Of a DNA stretch of 47,628 bases, positions 8,151-14,631 are shown one piece after another. The DNA is from a virus. Where the stretch lies: positions 1-47,628 of IMG/VR virus record IMGVR_UViG_3300025141_000169; one strand, given 5' to 3'. The notes beneath the pieces were generated by a model. The model was not told the DNA's origin. It was given only the letters and a program-made list of their open reading frames with translations, and did no database searches. The position numbers and the translations under genes were made by a program. Position 1 is the stretch's first letter. Every line of letters starts with the position of its first letter.

Positions 8151-9014
8151 CTATAAAATAGCCACGCTGCCGTTTACGTTCCATCGATCTAACACTGCCA
8201 TTTGTAATCTGCTCATTTCACCGTCAGTTAATCCCCTCATAATTGCAATGGCGCAGCCTATACTTCCGTTCCAGAAAAGGCTTGAATTGCCTCTTGATCC
8301 CAAATGAAGCTTTTTAGTCTGATTAAACGCGTCGGTGATATTAAGGGCCGTTGTCGAATACAAGTCAGCGGCCGGAACATGGGCGCCGTCGATGTAGGTT
8401 TTGGATCCATTATCTACTCCGACGCCGACGCCGTTGGCATTAAACACCGCGCCGCCGGCGTAGGGCTGGCTGCAATCCATATACGCGGGTTTCGTTGCTG
8501 AAACATTATAAGGGGAATTCCCTAGAGCGTAGTAGCTTTGATAATTTGCGTTCGAAGGATCGTCTCCCATTACAAAAGTGCCGGCGTTTGAGTTATAAGT
8601 TGGAGAAAGCTCTAAAATATTGCCCCACGCGTCGGTATTATGTTTTGAAAAGAAAACAATGCTTAAATCTTTTATGCCGTTTAATTGTGCTTCGGCCGCG
8701 GCGCCACGCATGAATTGCTCGCCGACCCACGCGGTTACTCTTTTGCCGTTATAAACACCAAGCTTGGGCGCATCGTCGACTTCGGCTTCCTCAAAGTTTG
8801 TAGCCCAGACACCCCAAGCATCGCCCCAAGTTGTTACTGCGGAGCCAGATGCGATATCATTAATAGAAAGCGCATCAACACAGAAGAGAAGATCGTCGCC
8901 TGCTATCGATCTAACTAAATTTAAAAAATTGCTGCTTTTGTCTGCAGGGCGGATTTTGCCAGCGGATCTAGCTGATTTGGTACCATGTCTGCCGCCGAAA
9001 CCACTTCGCTGCAT
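8151..9014 (-). CDS. LamG / concanavalin-like domain protein, possible capsid decoration
   Basis: A 287-residue protein. After about 40 basic, Gly/Arg/Ser-rich residues it has a beta-sandwich pattern typical of LamG-like lectins: FCVDALSINDI, TTWGDAWG, KDLSIVFFSKH, a Gly/Asn/Tyr-rich middle, then KLHLGSRGN, FWNGSIGCAIAIMRGLTDGEMSRLQ. Such domains often bind glycans. It lies between a beta-rich 148-residue gene (TAATG overlap) and the scaffold, where capsid decoration proteins often occur, so display on the head surface is a reasonable inference. The basic N-terminus could be the capsid anchor. No catalytic motif is seen. Confidence 0.6.
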   Translation of the reverse strand: MQRSGFGGRHGTKSARSAGKIRPADKSSNFLNLVRSIAGDDLLFCVDALSINDIASGSAVTTWGDAWGVWATNFEEAEVDDAPKLGVYNGKRVTAWVGEQFMRGAAAEAQLNGIKDLSIVFFSKHNTDAWGNILELSPTYNSNAGTFVMGDDPSNANYQSYYALGNSPYNVSATKPAYMDCSQPYAGGAVFNANGVGVGVDNGSKTYIDGAHVPAADLYSTTALNITDAFNQTKKLHLGSRGNSSLFWNGSIGCAIAIMRGLTDGEMSRLQMAVLDRWNVNGSVAIL

Positions 9015-9460
9015 TAACCTATACCCGTATTACCGGACCAATTTGTCCAGCCGCCGACAGACTCAACAGGAATGCCAGTTAAGCCAGCAACAACAGAGGC
9101 TGAAGTCTGTGCTGCTGTGTCGGCCAATAAAAACACAGAGCCAACGCGCCATTCTCCCGTATAAGACTCGCCATTATCTAAGACAACGTAATTTTGGGCG
9201 GCTGCAACAGTGCCACTAACTCCAATAGAGCTAAACCCAAGCCTTAAAGCCGAATTGGCGCCGATATTTGTGTTTGTAACAGTTACAAATTTAGTTATAT
9301 TGTAAAAGTCATATTCATCTGGTGCATTTCCCAAGGCCGGCACAGTAATTGACGAACTAGCCCATGGAATAGCGCTTGATTGATATTGCCCTACCGACCC
9401 TAGGCCCGGTGTATAGACTTGGAATCTGCCATCTGCATAACTTGTATTTTCAATTCCCAT
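9014..9460 (-). CDS. Beta-rich unknown, candidate head decoration protein
   Basis: A 148-residue protein rich in Gly, Ser, Ala, Val and Thr with alternating strand pattern (ITKFVTVTNTNIGANSALRLGFSS, NYVVLDNGESYTGEWRVGSVFLLAD). No cysteines, signal peptide or membrane helix are seen. The ATG has GAGGT eight bases upstream, where the bS21 gene ends. Its stop overlaps the LamG-like gene start by one base, so the two are probably made together. The composition is that of a virion surface protein; function is not established. Confidence 0.6.
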   Translation of the reverse strand: MGIENTSYADGRFQVYTPGLGSVGQYQSSAIPWASSSITVPALGNAPDEYDFYNITKFVTVTNTNIGANSALRLGFSSIGVSGTVAAAQNYVVLDNGESYTGEWRVGSVFLLADTAAQTSASVVAGLTGIPVESVGGWTNWSGNTGIG

Positions 9461-9463
9461 TTT

Positions 9464-9679
9464 TTACCTCGATCTCTTTTCTTGTTGTAACTTCTTAATT
9501 AGTTTCTTTCTTCTAATTTTTTCTCTTCTTCTTTTAACTGAGGGCTTTTCATAATACATGTTTTCACGATATGTTTCTAAAATGCGCTCCTTCTTCACCT
9601 TTTTATTAAATTTTCTAATAAGCACCTCAAGTGGTAAATTATTATAATTTTTTACTTCTACATTTATTGGTCTTGCCAT
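9464..9679 (-). CDS. rpsU: Phage-encoded ribosomal protein bS21 homologue
   Basis: A 71-residue, strongly basic protein with the full bS21 pattern: VEVKNYNNLPLEVLIRKFNKKVKKERIL, then YYEKPSVKRRREK and a Lys/Arg-rich helical tail. Bacterial bS21 is about 70 residues and carries the same xEPxExALRRFKRxxxKxGxL and FYEKPsxKRKR segments. bS21 sits on the 30S subunit near the anti-Shine-Dalgarno region and acts in initiation. The phage copy could replace or outcompete the host protein on ribosomes. It starts after GAGGTTAAA, within the head operon between a core-type gene and decoration genes, so it would be made late. Identity is firm; the effect on translation is inferred. Confidence 0.87.
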   Translation of the reverse strand: MARPINVEVKNYNNLPLEVLIRKFNKKVKKERILETYRENMYYEKPSVKRRREKIRRKKLIKKLQQEKRSR

Positions 9680-9686
9680 TTTAACC

Positions 9687-10082
9687 TCAAATTAATTTGC
9701 TCCAATTACCCATGCCGGGAATATTAGCAATATCAACACCAGAATCATTTGGATCCACGTCTGCCATTGAGCCACCTTGTGGTGATCCATTGGCCTCAGT
9801 CTCAGTAAAAGCGCTTGTTCCCTCAAAAAGATCAATTCCCCCATAAGCACCTGATCCGATAGCGCCCAGCAATTGTTTCTTTTTATCTTCAATTTGTTTG
9901 TTTGGAGGCTTTCTCTTTGGGCTCTTTTTCTGCTCAACAATTGGTTGTGGGGCGACTTTTCCAGAAGCCCCCCTAATTGATTCTGAAATAATTGTAGAAA
10001 GAACGCCGTCTTCAAAGATAATTTCTTTGATGCATTCTTTAATTAATGGCTTGAGCATTTTTTTTAATTTTTGCTCTTTCAC
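9687..10082 (-). CDS. Unknown prohead-region protein, possible core component
   Basis: A 131-residue protein starting at GTG 10082 with AAGGAAG eight bases upstream; the GTGA junction overlaps the protease stop. The N-terminus is an amphipathic helix (KKMLKPLIKECIKEIIFEDGVLSTIISESIRG) followed by a basic Pro/Lys linker and a Gly/Asp/Asn-rich tail ending GMGNWSKLI. Its place next to the prohead protease matches the small T4 core genes 67 and 68, and it has IFE and other L/I-x-E sites. I know no function for this family; core or chaperone roles are inference only. Confidence 0.6.
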   Translation of the reverse strand: MKEQKLKKMLKPLIKECIKEIIFEDGVLSTIISESIRGASGKVAPQPIVEQKKSPKRKPPNKQIEDKKKQLLGAIGSGAYGGIDLFEGTSAFTETEANGSPQGGSMADVDPNDSGVDIANIPGMGNWSKLI

Positions 10083-10684
10083 TTTTTTTCTTCCTTTAGA
10101 ATACTATTAAGTACCCTATTAATCCGATCTGCTTTTGTAAACACGGAGTTTTCTTTTCCTTCACGAAGCATATAAGCCCCGGTTGTTGAGGGTTCTGAAA
10201 CCAAATCAAAACAAATTAATTGAAAATCATCCTCTACATATGTTTTGCCGTTCTCTTCGCGAGTTGAGCCAAGACCACGAGATGAAATGCCCAATTTAAC
10301 GCCGCCGCGAAGCAATTCTTTAACTGTCTTGCCCGGGCCCGTTTCTAAAATGCGCACTTTTCCAACAACACTGTCGCCTTGCATGGCGATTTGAGTAACC
10401 AAGTGTGAAACGTTCTTTAGCTCAACAACTGAACTTTCAGGGTGATCTAATTCACCAACTGCTCGACCTTCTCTAACAATTTTTTGATAATTTTCAACTT
10501 CTCTTTCTAAAATATCTCGCGAATAAACTCTTCCATTGCCATTTAACGAATCTGCCCTTTGCATGACGCCGGCCAAATAAACCTCGTCACCCTCGTCCAT
10601 CAGCTTTTGTTCTTTTTCAGTAAGAAGCTCACGATCCATTGAAAGTTCTAAAAATTCAGTTAAAATGAGCTTATTTGACATCAT
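10079..10684 (-). CDS. Prohead maturation protease, gp21-like
   Basis: A serine protease of the herpes-assemblin-like clan that cuts scaffold and capsid proteins inside the prohead, 201 residues (T4 gp21: 212). The fold markers are in order: VYLAGVMQRADSLNGNGRVYSRDIL (36-59), GELDHPE with likely catalytic His81, VSHLV (92-96), VVGKVRILETGPGK (107-119), and KLGISSRGLGS (130-140) with the nucleophile serine in the ISSRG motif, followed by FQLICFDLVSEPS. The start overlaps the 74-residue gene's stop (TAATG); a second ATG lies one codon in. Cleavage after L/I-x-E is the known T4 specificity and fits sites in several proteins here. Confidence 0.93.
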   Translation of the reverse strand: MMSNKLILTEFLELSMDRELLTEKEQKLMDEGDEVYLAGVMQRADSLNGNGRVYSRDILEREVENYQKIVREGRAVGELDHPESSVVELKNVSHLVTQIAMQGDSVVGKVRILETGPGKTVKELLRGGVKLGISSRGLGSTREENGKTYVEDDFQLICFDLVSEPSTTGAYMLREGKENSVFTKADRINRVLNSILKEEKK

Positions 10685-10908
10685 TACACCCCTAAACCGC
10701 TAATCGCATCCATAAGCGCCTGAAGTTTTATGGGATCCGTCACTTCTTGTATTTTAGCTGGTAGTTCTTGCAGTGCCGCGAAAACTTGGGCCTTTACATT
10801 GGCAGCTTCCGCCTCGGGTGTGACAGCGACCTCATTCAGCTTAAACTTTTGAATTTCTTCTAAAATAATTTCTTCTAATCTGCGTTTTGGCAATTTTACT
10901 ACGTTCAT
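10684..10908 (-). CDS. Small helical unknown, possible prohead core protein
   Basis: A 74-residue protein. I place the start at ATG 10908, where AGGAGAG lies just upstream; the longer frame to 10938 lacks a good ribosome site. It begins MNVVKLPKRRLEEIILEEI followed by QKFKLNEVAV: a basic/amphipathic helix ending in Leu-Asn-Glu, then an Ala/Glu/Val-rich remainder. LNE/V at residues 24-27 would be a site for the neighbouring gp21-type protease, so this could be a core protein or targeted internal protein. There is no recognised family. It overlaps the protease gene by one base. Confidence 0.55.
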   Translation of the reverse strand: MNVVKLPKRRLEEIILEEIQKFKLNEVAVTPEAEAANVKAQVFAALQELPAKIQEVTDPIKLQALMDAISGLGV

Positions 10909-10941
10909 TTTCTCTCCTAAAGCGGGCATTATCCGCACGAG

Positions 10942-11019
10942 TCACTTTCCACGACAACAATTTGTTGGAGGCCTAAGCATCCAGTGATTGTCGGTGTAAA
11001 CATTAATTTTGTTTGACAT
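10942..11019 (-). CDS. Possible 25-residue mini-protein
   Basis: A short frame starting at ATG 11019 with AAGGAA about four bases upstream and ending in TGA at 10942. It encodes a 25-residue peptide beginning MSNKINVYTD, with a Trp in the middle and a C-terminal Cys-Cys-Arg-Gly-Lys. It overlaps the membrane protein gene by 17 bases and fills most of an otherwise empty 94-base gap. Spacing and ribosome site are plausible, but at this length chance cannot be excluded. Confidence 0.3.
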   Translation of the reverse strand: MSNKINVYTDNHWMLRPPTNCCRGK

Positions 11020-11287
11020 TTATTCCTTCATCTCCAATAAGCATACACAACGCATAGGAAGTGCCAGAACTCAAACAACCCAATAAAAATGGAGTTGCCC
11101 AATTGAGTTCAAAAGTAAATAGTTCTGTATAAAAAGAAAGTCCGTAGACCAATATACCAGCCCAAAAACCCACACACATAGGGCAATGAAAAAAATGATG
11201 TTTAGGTCTTATTTTTTGAAATATTGTTCCATAAACTAAAGTTTGTGTGAATCCATAACACACAAGAATAAATAATAATAATTGCAT
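11003..11287 (-). CDS. Small membrane protein with a CPMC motif
   Basis: A 94-residue protein with three hydrophobic segments (about residues 1-22, 37-57 and 65-85). A Cys-Pro-Met-Cys motif sits in FHCPMCVGFWAG at the start of the second. The CPxC-GFW arrangement resembles small DUF1360-like membrane proteins seen in phages and bacteria, whose function is unknown to me. It is odd to find it among head assembly genes; membrane-linked head assembly or redox activity would be speculation. It starts 6 bases after the preceding gene. Confidence 0.6.
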   Translation of the reverse strand: MQLLLFILVCYGFTQTLVYGTIFQKIRPKHHFFHCPMCVGFWAGILVYGLSFYTELFTFELNWATPFLLGCLSSGTSYALCMLIGDEGINVKQN

Positions 11288-11293
11288 TTTACC

Positions 11294-11857
11294 TCAAATT
11301 CTATAAAGCAGCCCATAAGGCTTATCATATGGAGATGGAAGGGTACCCTTTTCAGCCGACTGTGGAACTTCGCCATATTCTGTTGAATCTTCTCTATCCG
11401 GATCTACATACATATCATCAATATCGTCCATATACTTGAAAAGTTTGTTGAATGTTTGCGCGTGTTCTTGTAAATAAGTGTGTATTAAAAGCAATAAAAC
11501 TTGTAAAACATCAATTTCTTCATTAACGGGGTAAAAAGACTCCAAAGACCCAAATACGTTGCCCGATCGAATACTACCATTTACAACAGCGCCACGTTGA
11601 GAGAGAAATGCAAAAAAATGATCCATCATTTCATAAACATCAAGAGTTTGATTTGTCTTTGGAATAGTTAAAATTTTATTTTTAAATGGAATAAGAATAA
11701 TATCAAAAAATTTATGATCGAAAACCATAATATTTCCATCGAGTGATTTTCTAGCATCCAGCTTTATTCTAACAATCTTGCCCTGTAAATCAATTATAAG
11801 GCCCGGGCCTGCGGGGCCCTCTTCTCTTTCTACGCCGATGGCTATTTCTAATGGCAT
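11294..11857 (-). CDS. Conserved unknown between portal and protease
   Basis: A 187-residue protein with a beta-rich N-terminal half (EIAIGVEREEGPAGPGLIIDL, KIVRIKLDARKSLDGNIMVF) and a helical, acidic C-terminal half (LQVLLLLIHTYLQEH, YMDDIDDMYVDPDRED). It ends with STEYGEVP and a Tyr/Pro-rich tail. I have no named family for it, although the pattern looks like a conserved gene of environmental T4-like phages at this place. It overlaps the 274-residue gene's stop by one base (TAATG), so it belongs to the head operon. A core or assembly role is inferred from position only. Confidence 0.65.
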   Translation of the reverse strand: MPLEIAIGVEREEGPAGPGLIIDLQGKIVRIKLDARKSLDGNIMVFDHKFFDIILIPFKNKILTIPKTNQTLDVYEMMDHFFAFLSQRGAVVNGSIRSGNVFGSLESFYPVNEEIDVLQVLLLLIHTYLQEHAQTFNKLFKYMDDIDDMYVDPDREDSTEYGEVPQSAEKGTLPSPYDKPYGLLYRI

Positions 11858-12681
11858 TAACTTTTTATTTCCTTAACAAGCTGCTGCATCTTTAAAATCA
11901 GAGCAAGACCCTTTTCATTAAGGGGGCCCCTTTGTTTAAAAGAATCAACCACTTTCAAAACCTTCTTGCTGTTCTCCAGCATAATCTTGTCTTCTTTAAT
12001 TTCTTTTGTCTTAAAAGACTCGACAACAATATCACGAATTCTTTCTAGCTCTTCATTAATAAAAACCTTTAATTCAGTGTCTTCCTCAAAAGAAGATGAA
12101 ACAAACTTAGATAAAAGGGCCCTTTGCTCTTTTAACAAGCCCCCATAAATTTCGTTGAACTTTTTAGCAAAGGCTCGGACAACAAATTTGTCTATCGGCC
12201 TTTTTGTTTCTTTGGCCTTTTCTTTTTTGGCAACCATGCTTTCAACAATCTTGCGCTCCATCAAGACGCGCTCTTTAATGTTTGTTTCATCCATTTTAAA
12301 AAAATTATATATCATGGCTAGAGACTTATAGTTTGGAACAAATTTAGTAAACACTTCTGGGGTAATCTCATGATTAACGTGATGAATGGCAGCAGTTTGA
12401 GCATCATAAAGCTCTTTTTGGTCAAAAGTTGAATAAACTCTACGAACTTCATATAAGATTTTTTCAGCAGTTAAATAATCAACTTCCTGAGTTTCCAATA
12501 GAGTATTATAAAGTCTCAATTCTTTTCCTAAAATAGTGCCCCTAGAGAAAAGACTTTTGATTGTTTCTTGAATTCTTTTCTTTTTGTTTTCTTCTTTATT
12601 TAATGAAACAACTGTTAATTCTCTTATAAGCGCTTCATAAACAAACGCAACATTTCTCTTTTTATTGTGTCTGAATTTCAT
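11857..12681 (-). CDS. Conserved helical unknown downstream of the portal
   Basis: A 274-residue, Lys/Glu-rich, almost wholly helical protein. It starts MKFRHNKKRNVAFVYEALIRE and contains long amphipathic stretches (ERVLMERKIVESMVAKKEKAKE, VFINEELERIRDIVVESFKTKE). I chose ATG 12681; a TTG one codon upstream also keeps the frame. The start lies inside the end of the portal gene (20-base overlap), indicating coupling to portal synthesis. In T4 the place after gene 20 holds core genes 67 and 68, but I see no direct similarity. A scaffold or core component is the simplest guess. Confidence 0.65.
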   Translation of the reverse strand: MKFRHNKKRNVAFVYEALIRELTVVSLNKEENKKKRIQETIKSLFSRGTILGKELRLYNTLLETQEVDYLTAEKILYEVRRVYSTFDQKELYDAQTAAIHHVNHEITPEVFTKFVPNYKSLAMIYNFFKMDETNIKERVLMERKIVESMVAKKEKAKETKRPIDKFVVRAFAKKFNEIYGGLLKEQRALLSKFVSSSFEEDTELKVFINEELERIRDIVVESFKTKEIKEDKIMLENSKKVLKVVDSFKQRGPLNEKGLALILKMQQLVKEIKS

Positions 12682-14629
12682 CAATTATTTTCTCCGCTTC
12701 ATCAACTATCTTATTCCCTTCTTCAGTTAATGATGTCAACTGAGATTCTAAGTTACTATAAATAGTTTCTTTTGATTCTACAATACCTCTTGCCAAGCGA
12801 TCTAAGTGGCGCGACTTTCCGGACAGGTGTTTATAATGCTTGCCTTTCCCGGCAGTCTTGCGACCATCTTTAAACGATGGGACGGGCTTATACCGCTTTT
12901 GTTTGCCCTTCCCAACATATATTTCACTGCCGTCATCAAACGTCATTTTAACAGGGCGCGTGCCGTCGTCTCTTTTTGCTGCACCGGGCTCTGTTAATAA
13001 GGGTGTCGTTTCTTCTTCAGCGGCAGGTATCGCTTCGGCTGCAGCCTCGCCACCCAGTTCAGCACCAAGGTCGCCACCAAGTTCAGCGCCAAGTTCGCCA
13101 CCCAGTTCAGCACCAAGTTCGGCGCCGGCTTCTGCTCCGGATGGGCCTTCAAACATCGGCTCTTGAGCAACCGCCTCAAGGGCAGTATCCATCTTCTTAT
13201 CAAAGAATCTTTCACGCTGACACCGTAGAAATTCTTCATGGGGCATACTAAATATATTTTCTGCAACCCACCGACGACTGAAATAAACGTCTTGTGCTGA
13301 GCCTGCTGTGTCCATCTTTGTCTTCAAGAACTCCAGTTCTTGTAAAAGTGCCAATTTAGACGGATTATTTAATTGCAAATCAAACGAAATAATGTCATCT
13401 CCTCTATATCCCAATGTATAAAGGTGGATAATTCCAATTTTTTCTAACTCCGCTACGACAGCCCTTTGTAGACGCTGAACTGTGCGAGAAAAACGAATGT
13501 CTTTTTGAGCCAAAGTTGTTTTATCTTCGGGCACAGAGTCTTGTTGTGAAAGATATGCTTTTGGAATCTTAATAGCTGAAAAAAGCTTATCTCTTAAATA
13601 ATTGACATCATCAATTGCGGCTGCATTTTGACCACCGGGAAGGGAAACAATATCAGTCATGGATCCCTGTCGTACGGGCAAATAATAATCCTCTTCCACG
13701 CTCATTGGATTATAGCGAAGATCAATTCTGCCATTGTCCTCGTTCACAACTTGATGCCGCTTCATGGTAGTGATGATTTTTTGCATATAAGGCTCAATAT
13801 CTTCAGGTGGAATTCCCCCCACATCAATTTTAAAAATTCTTCTTTCGGGCGCCCTGACAATTCTGTAAGCCATCATTGCATCTTCCATAAGAGTCAGTTG
13901 GCGCCAAATTCGTCGGGCCGGCTCTAAAACTGAAGTGCCATAAGGAGCATATTTATCATTTCCAAGAATTCTAAAATGAGCCATTTGCCAATTTTCAAAA
14001 GTCATCCCCCCAGAATTCCATTGATATTGAACATAGTTGGGGTTGCTATCATCTTCGCCCTCTAATCTTTCAATTTCTCTAGTTGGCAAGCCAATAACAG
14101 AAGTGATCCCAAGCTTTTCATCAATATCCAAATATAGAAAATAATCACCATATTTACACATATTGCGACACCAACTATACATATTTGAATTTAAATTCAA
14201 AACATTAAAGAACAATTCTTCCAAAATTGCCTTAATTTCTTGATTTGGGCATTTGATATCTAGTAAAGGATTCAATAAATTATGAGTTGTCATTTCATCC
14301 GCATAAATGTCCATTGCGGAGGCCAATTCTGGCGTATACTCCATCTGATCAAAGTCTAAATAGCGCTCACCGCGGTTGTGATTAACCATAATTTGGCTGT
14401 TCATATAATTGTAAGGATTATAGTTTGACTTTTTGAAATCTAATCCCGATAAAGATCGAAATCGTTTTGAATATTTATCTAAATTCCTGCGTCGATCAAG
14501 TGCAATGCTTTTAGATTTATAATTTACAATTGGCCCCGAAAAAAGCCTCGTAAGTGCTTTAAAAAGCGGAGATATTTCATTACGAGGATTTCGTGCACCA
14601 CCCCTTACTCTTCTTGTATTTATAGCCAT
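12662..14629 (-). CDS. Portal vertex protein, gp20-like
   Basis: Forms the dodecameric ring through which DNA enters and leaves, and which nucleates the prohead. It has 655 residues (T4 gp20: 524). Portal markers are YLDFDQMEYTPELASAMDIYADE, NMYSWCRNMCKYGDYFLYLDI, QMAHFRILGNDKYAPYGTSVLEP, WRQLTLMEDAMMAYRIVRAPERRIF, and KIPKAYLSQQ followed by ALAQKD-type helices. Unlike T4 it has a C-terminal extension with an eight-residue repeat of the type GAELGGEL (encoded at 13047-13118), then a basic KGKQKRYKP region and a helical end. It starts 2 bases past the terminase stop. The extension's role is unknown. Confidence 0.94.
   Translation of the reverse strand: MAINTRRVRGGARNPRNEISPLFKALTRLFSGPIVNYKSKSIALDRRRNLDKYSKRFRSLSGLDFKKSNYNPYNYMNSQIMVNHNRGERYLDFDQMEYTPELASAMDIYADEMTTHNLLNPLLDIKCPNQEIKAILEELFFNVLNLNSNMYSWCRNMCKYGDYFLYLDIDEKLGITSVIGLPTREIERLEGEDDSNPNYVQYQWNSGGMTFENWQMAHFRILGNDKYAPYGTSVLEPARRIWRQLTLMEDAMMAYRIVRAPERRIFKIDVGGIPPEDIEPYMQKIITTMKRHQVVNEDNGRIDLRYNPMSVEEDYYLPVRQGSMTDIVSLPGGQNAAAIDDVNYLRDKLFSAIKIPKAYLSQQDSVPEDKTTLAQKDIRFSRTVQRLQRAVVAELEKIGIIHLYTLGYRGDDIISFDLQLNNPSKLALLQELEFLKTKMDTAGSAQDVYFSRRWVAENIFSMPHEEFLRCQRERFFDKKMDTALEAVAQEPMFEGPSGAEAGAELGAELGGELGAELGGDLGAELGGEAAAEAIPAAEEETTPLLTEPGAAKRDDGTRPVKMTFDDGSEIYVGKGKQKRYKPVPSFKDGRKTAGKGKHYKHLSGKSRHLDRLARGIVESKETIYSNLESQLTSLTEEGNKIVDEAEKIIDEIQTQ
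13047..13118 (-). repeat. Three 24-bp tandem repeats inside the portal gene
   Basis: Three near-identical 24-base units (13047-13070, 13071-13094, 13095-13118) encode an acidic Gly/Ala/Glu/Leu octapeptide repeat in the portal's C-terminal extension, with a decayed partial unit beyond. The period is a multiple of three, so copy number can change without breaking the frame. Confidence 0.85.
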
Positions 14630-14631
14630 AA

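Noticed and set aside
14612-14622. TATAAATA on the minus strand, the T4 late promoter core
   Set aside because: It lies inside the first codons of the portal gene (Met-Ala-Ile-Asn-Thr), so a transcript from it would miss the start; chance match.
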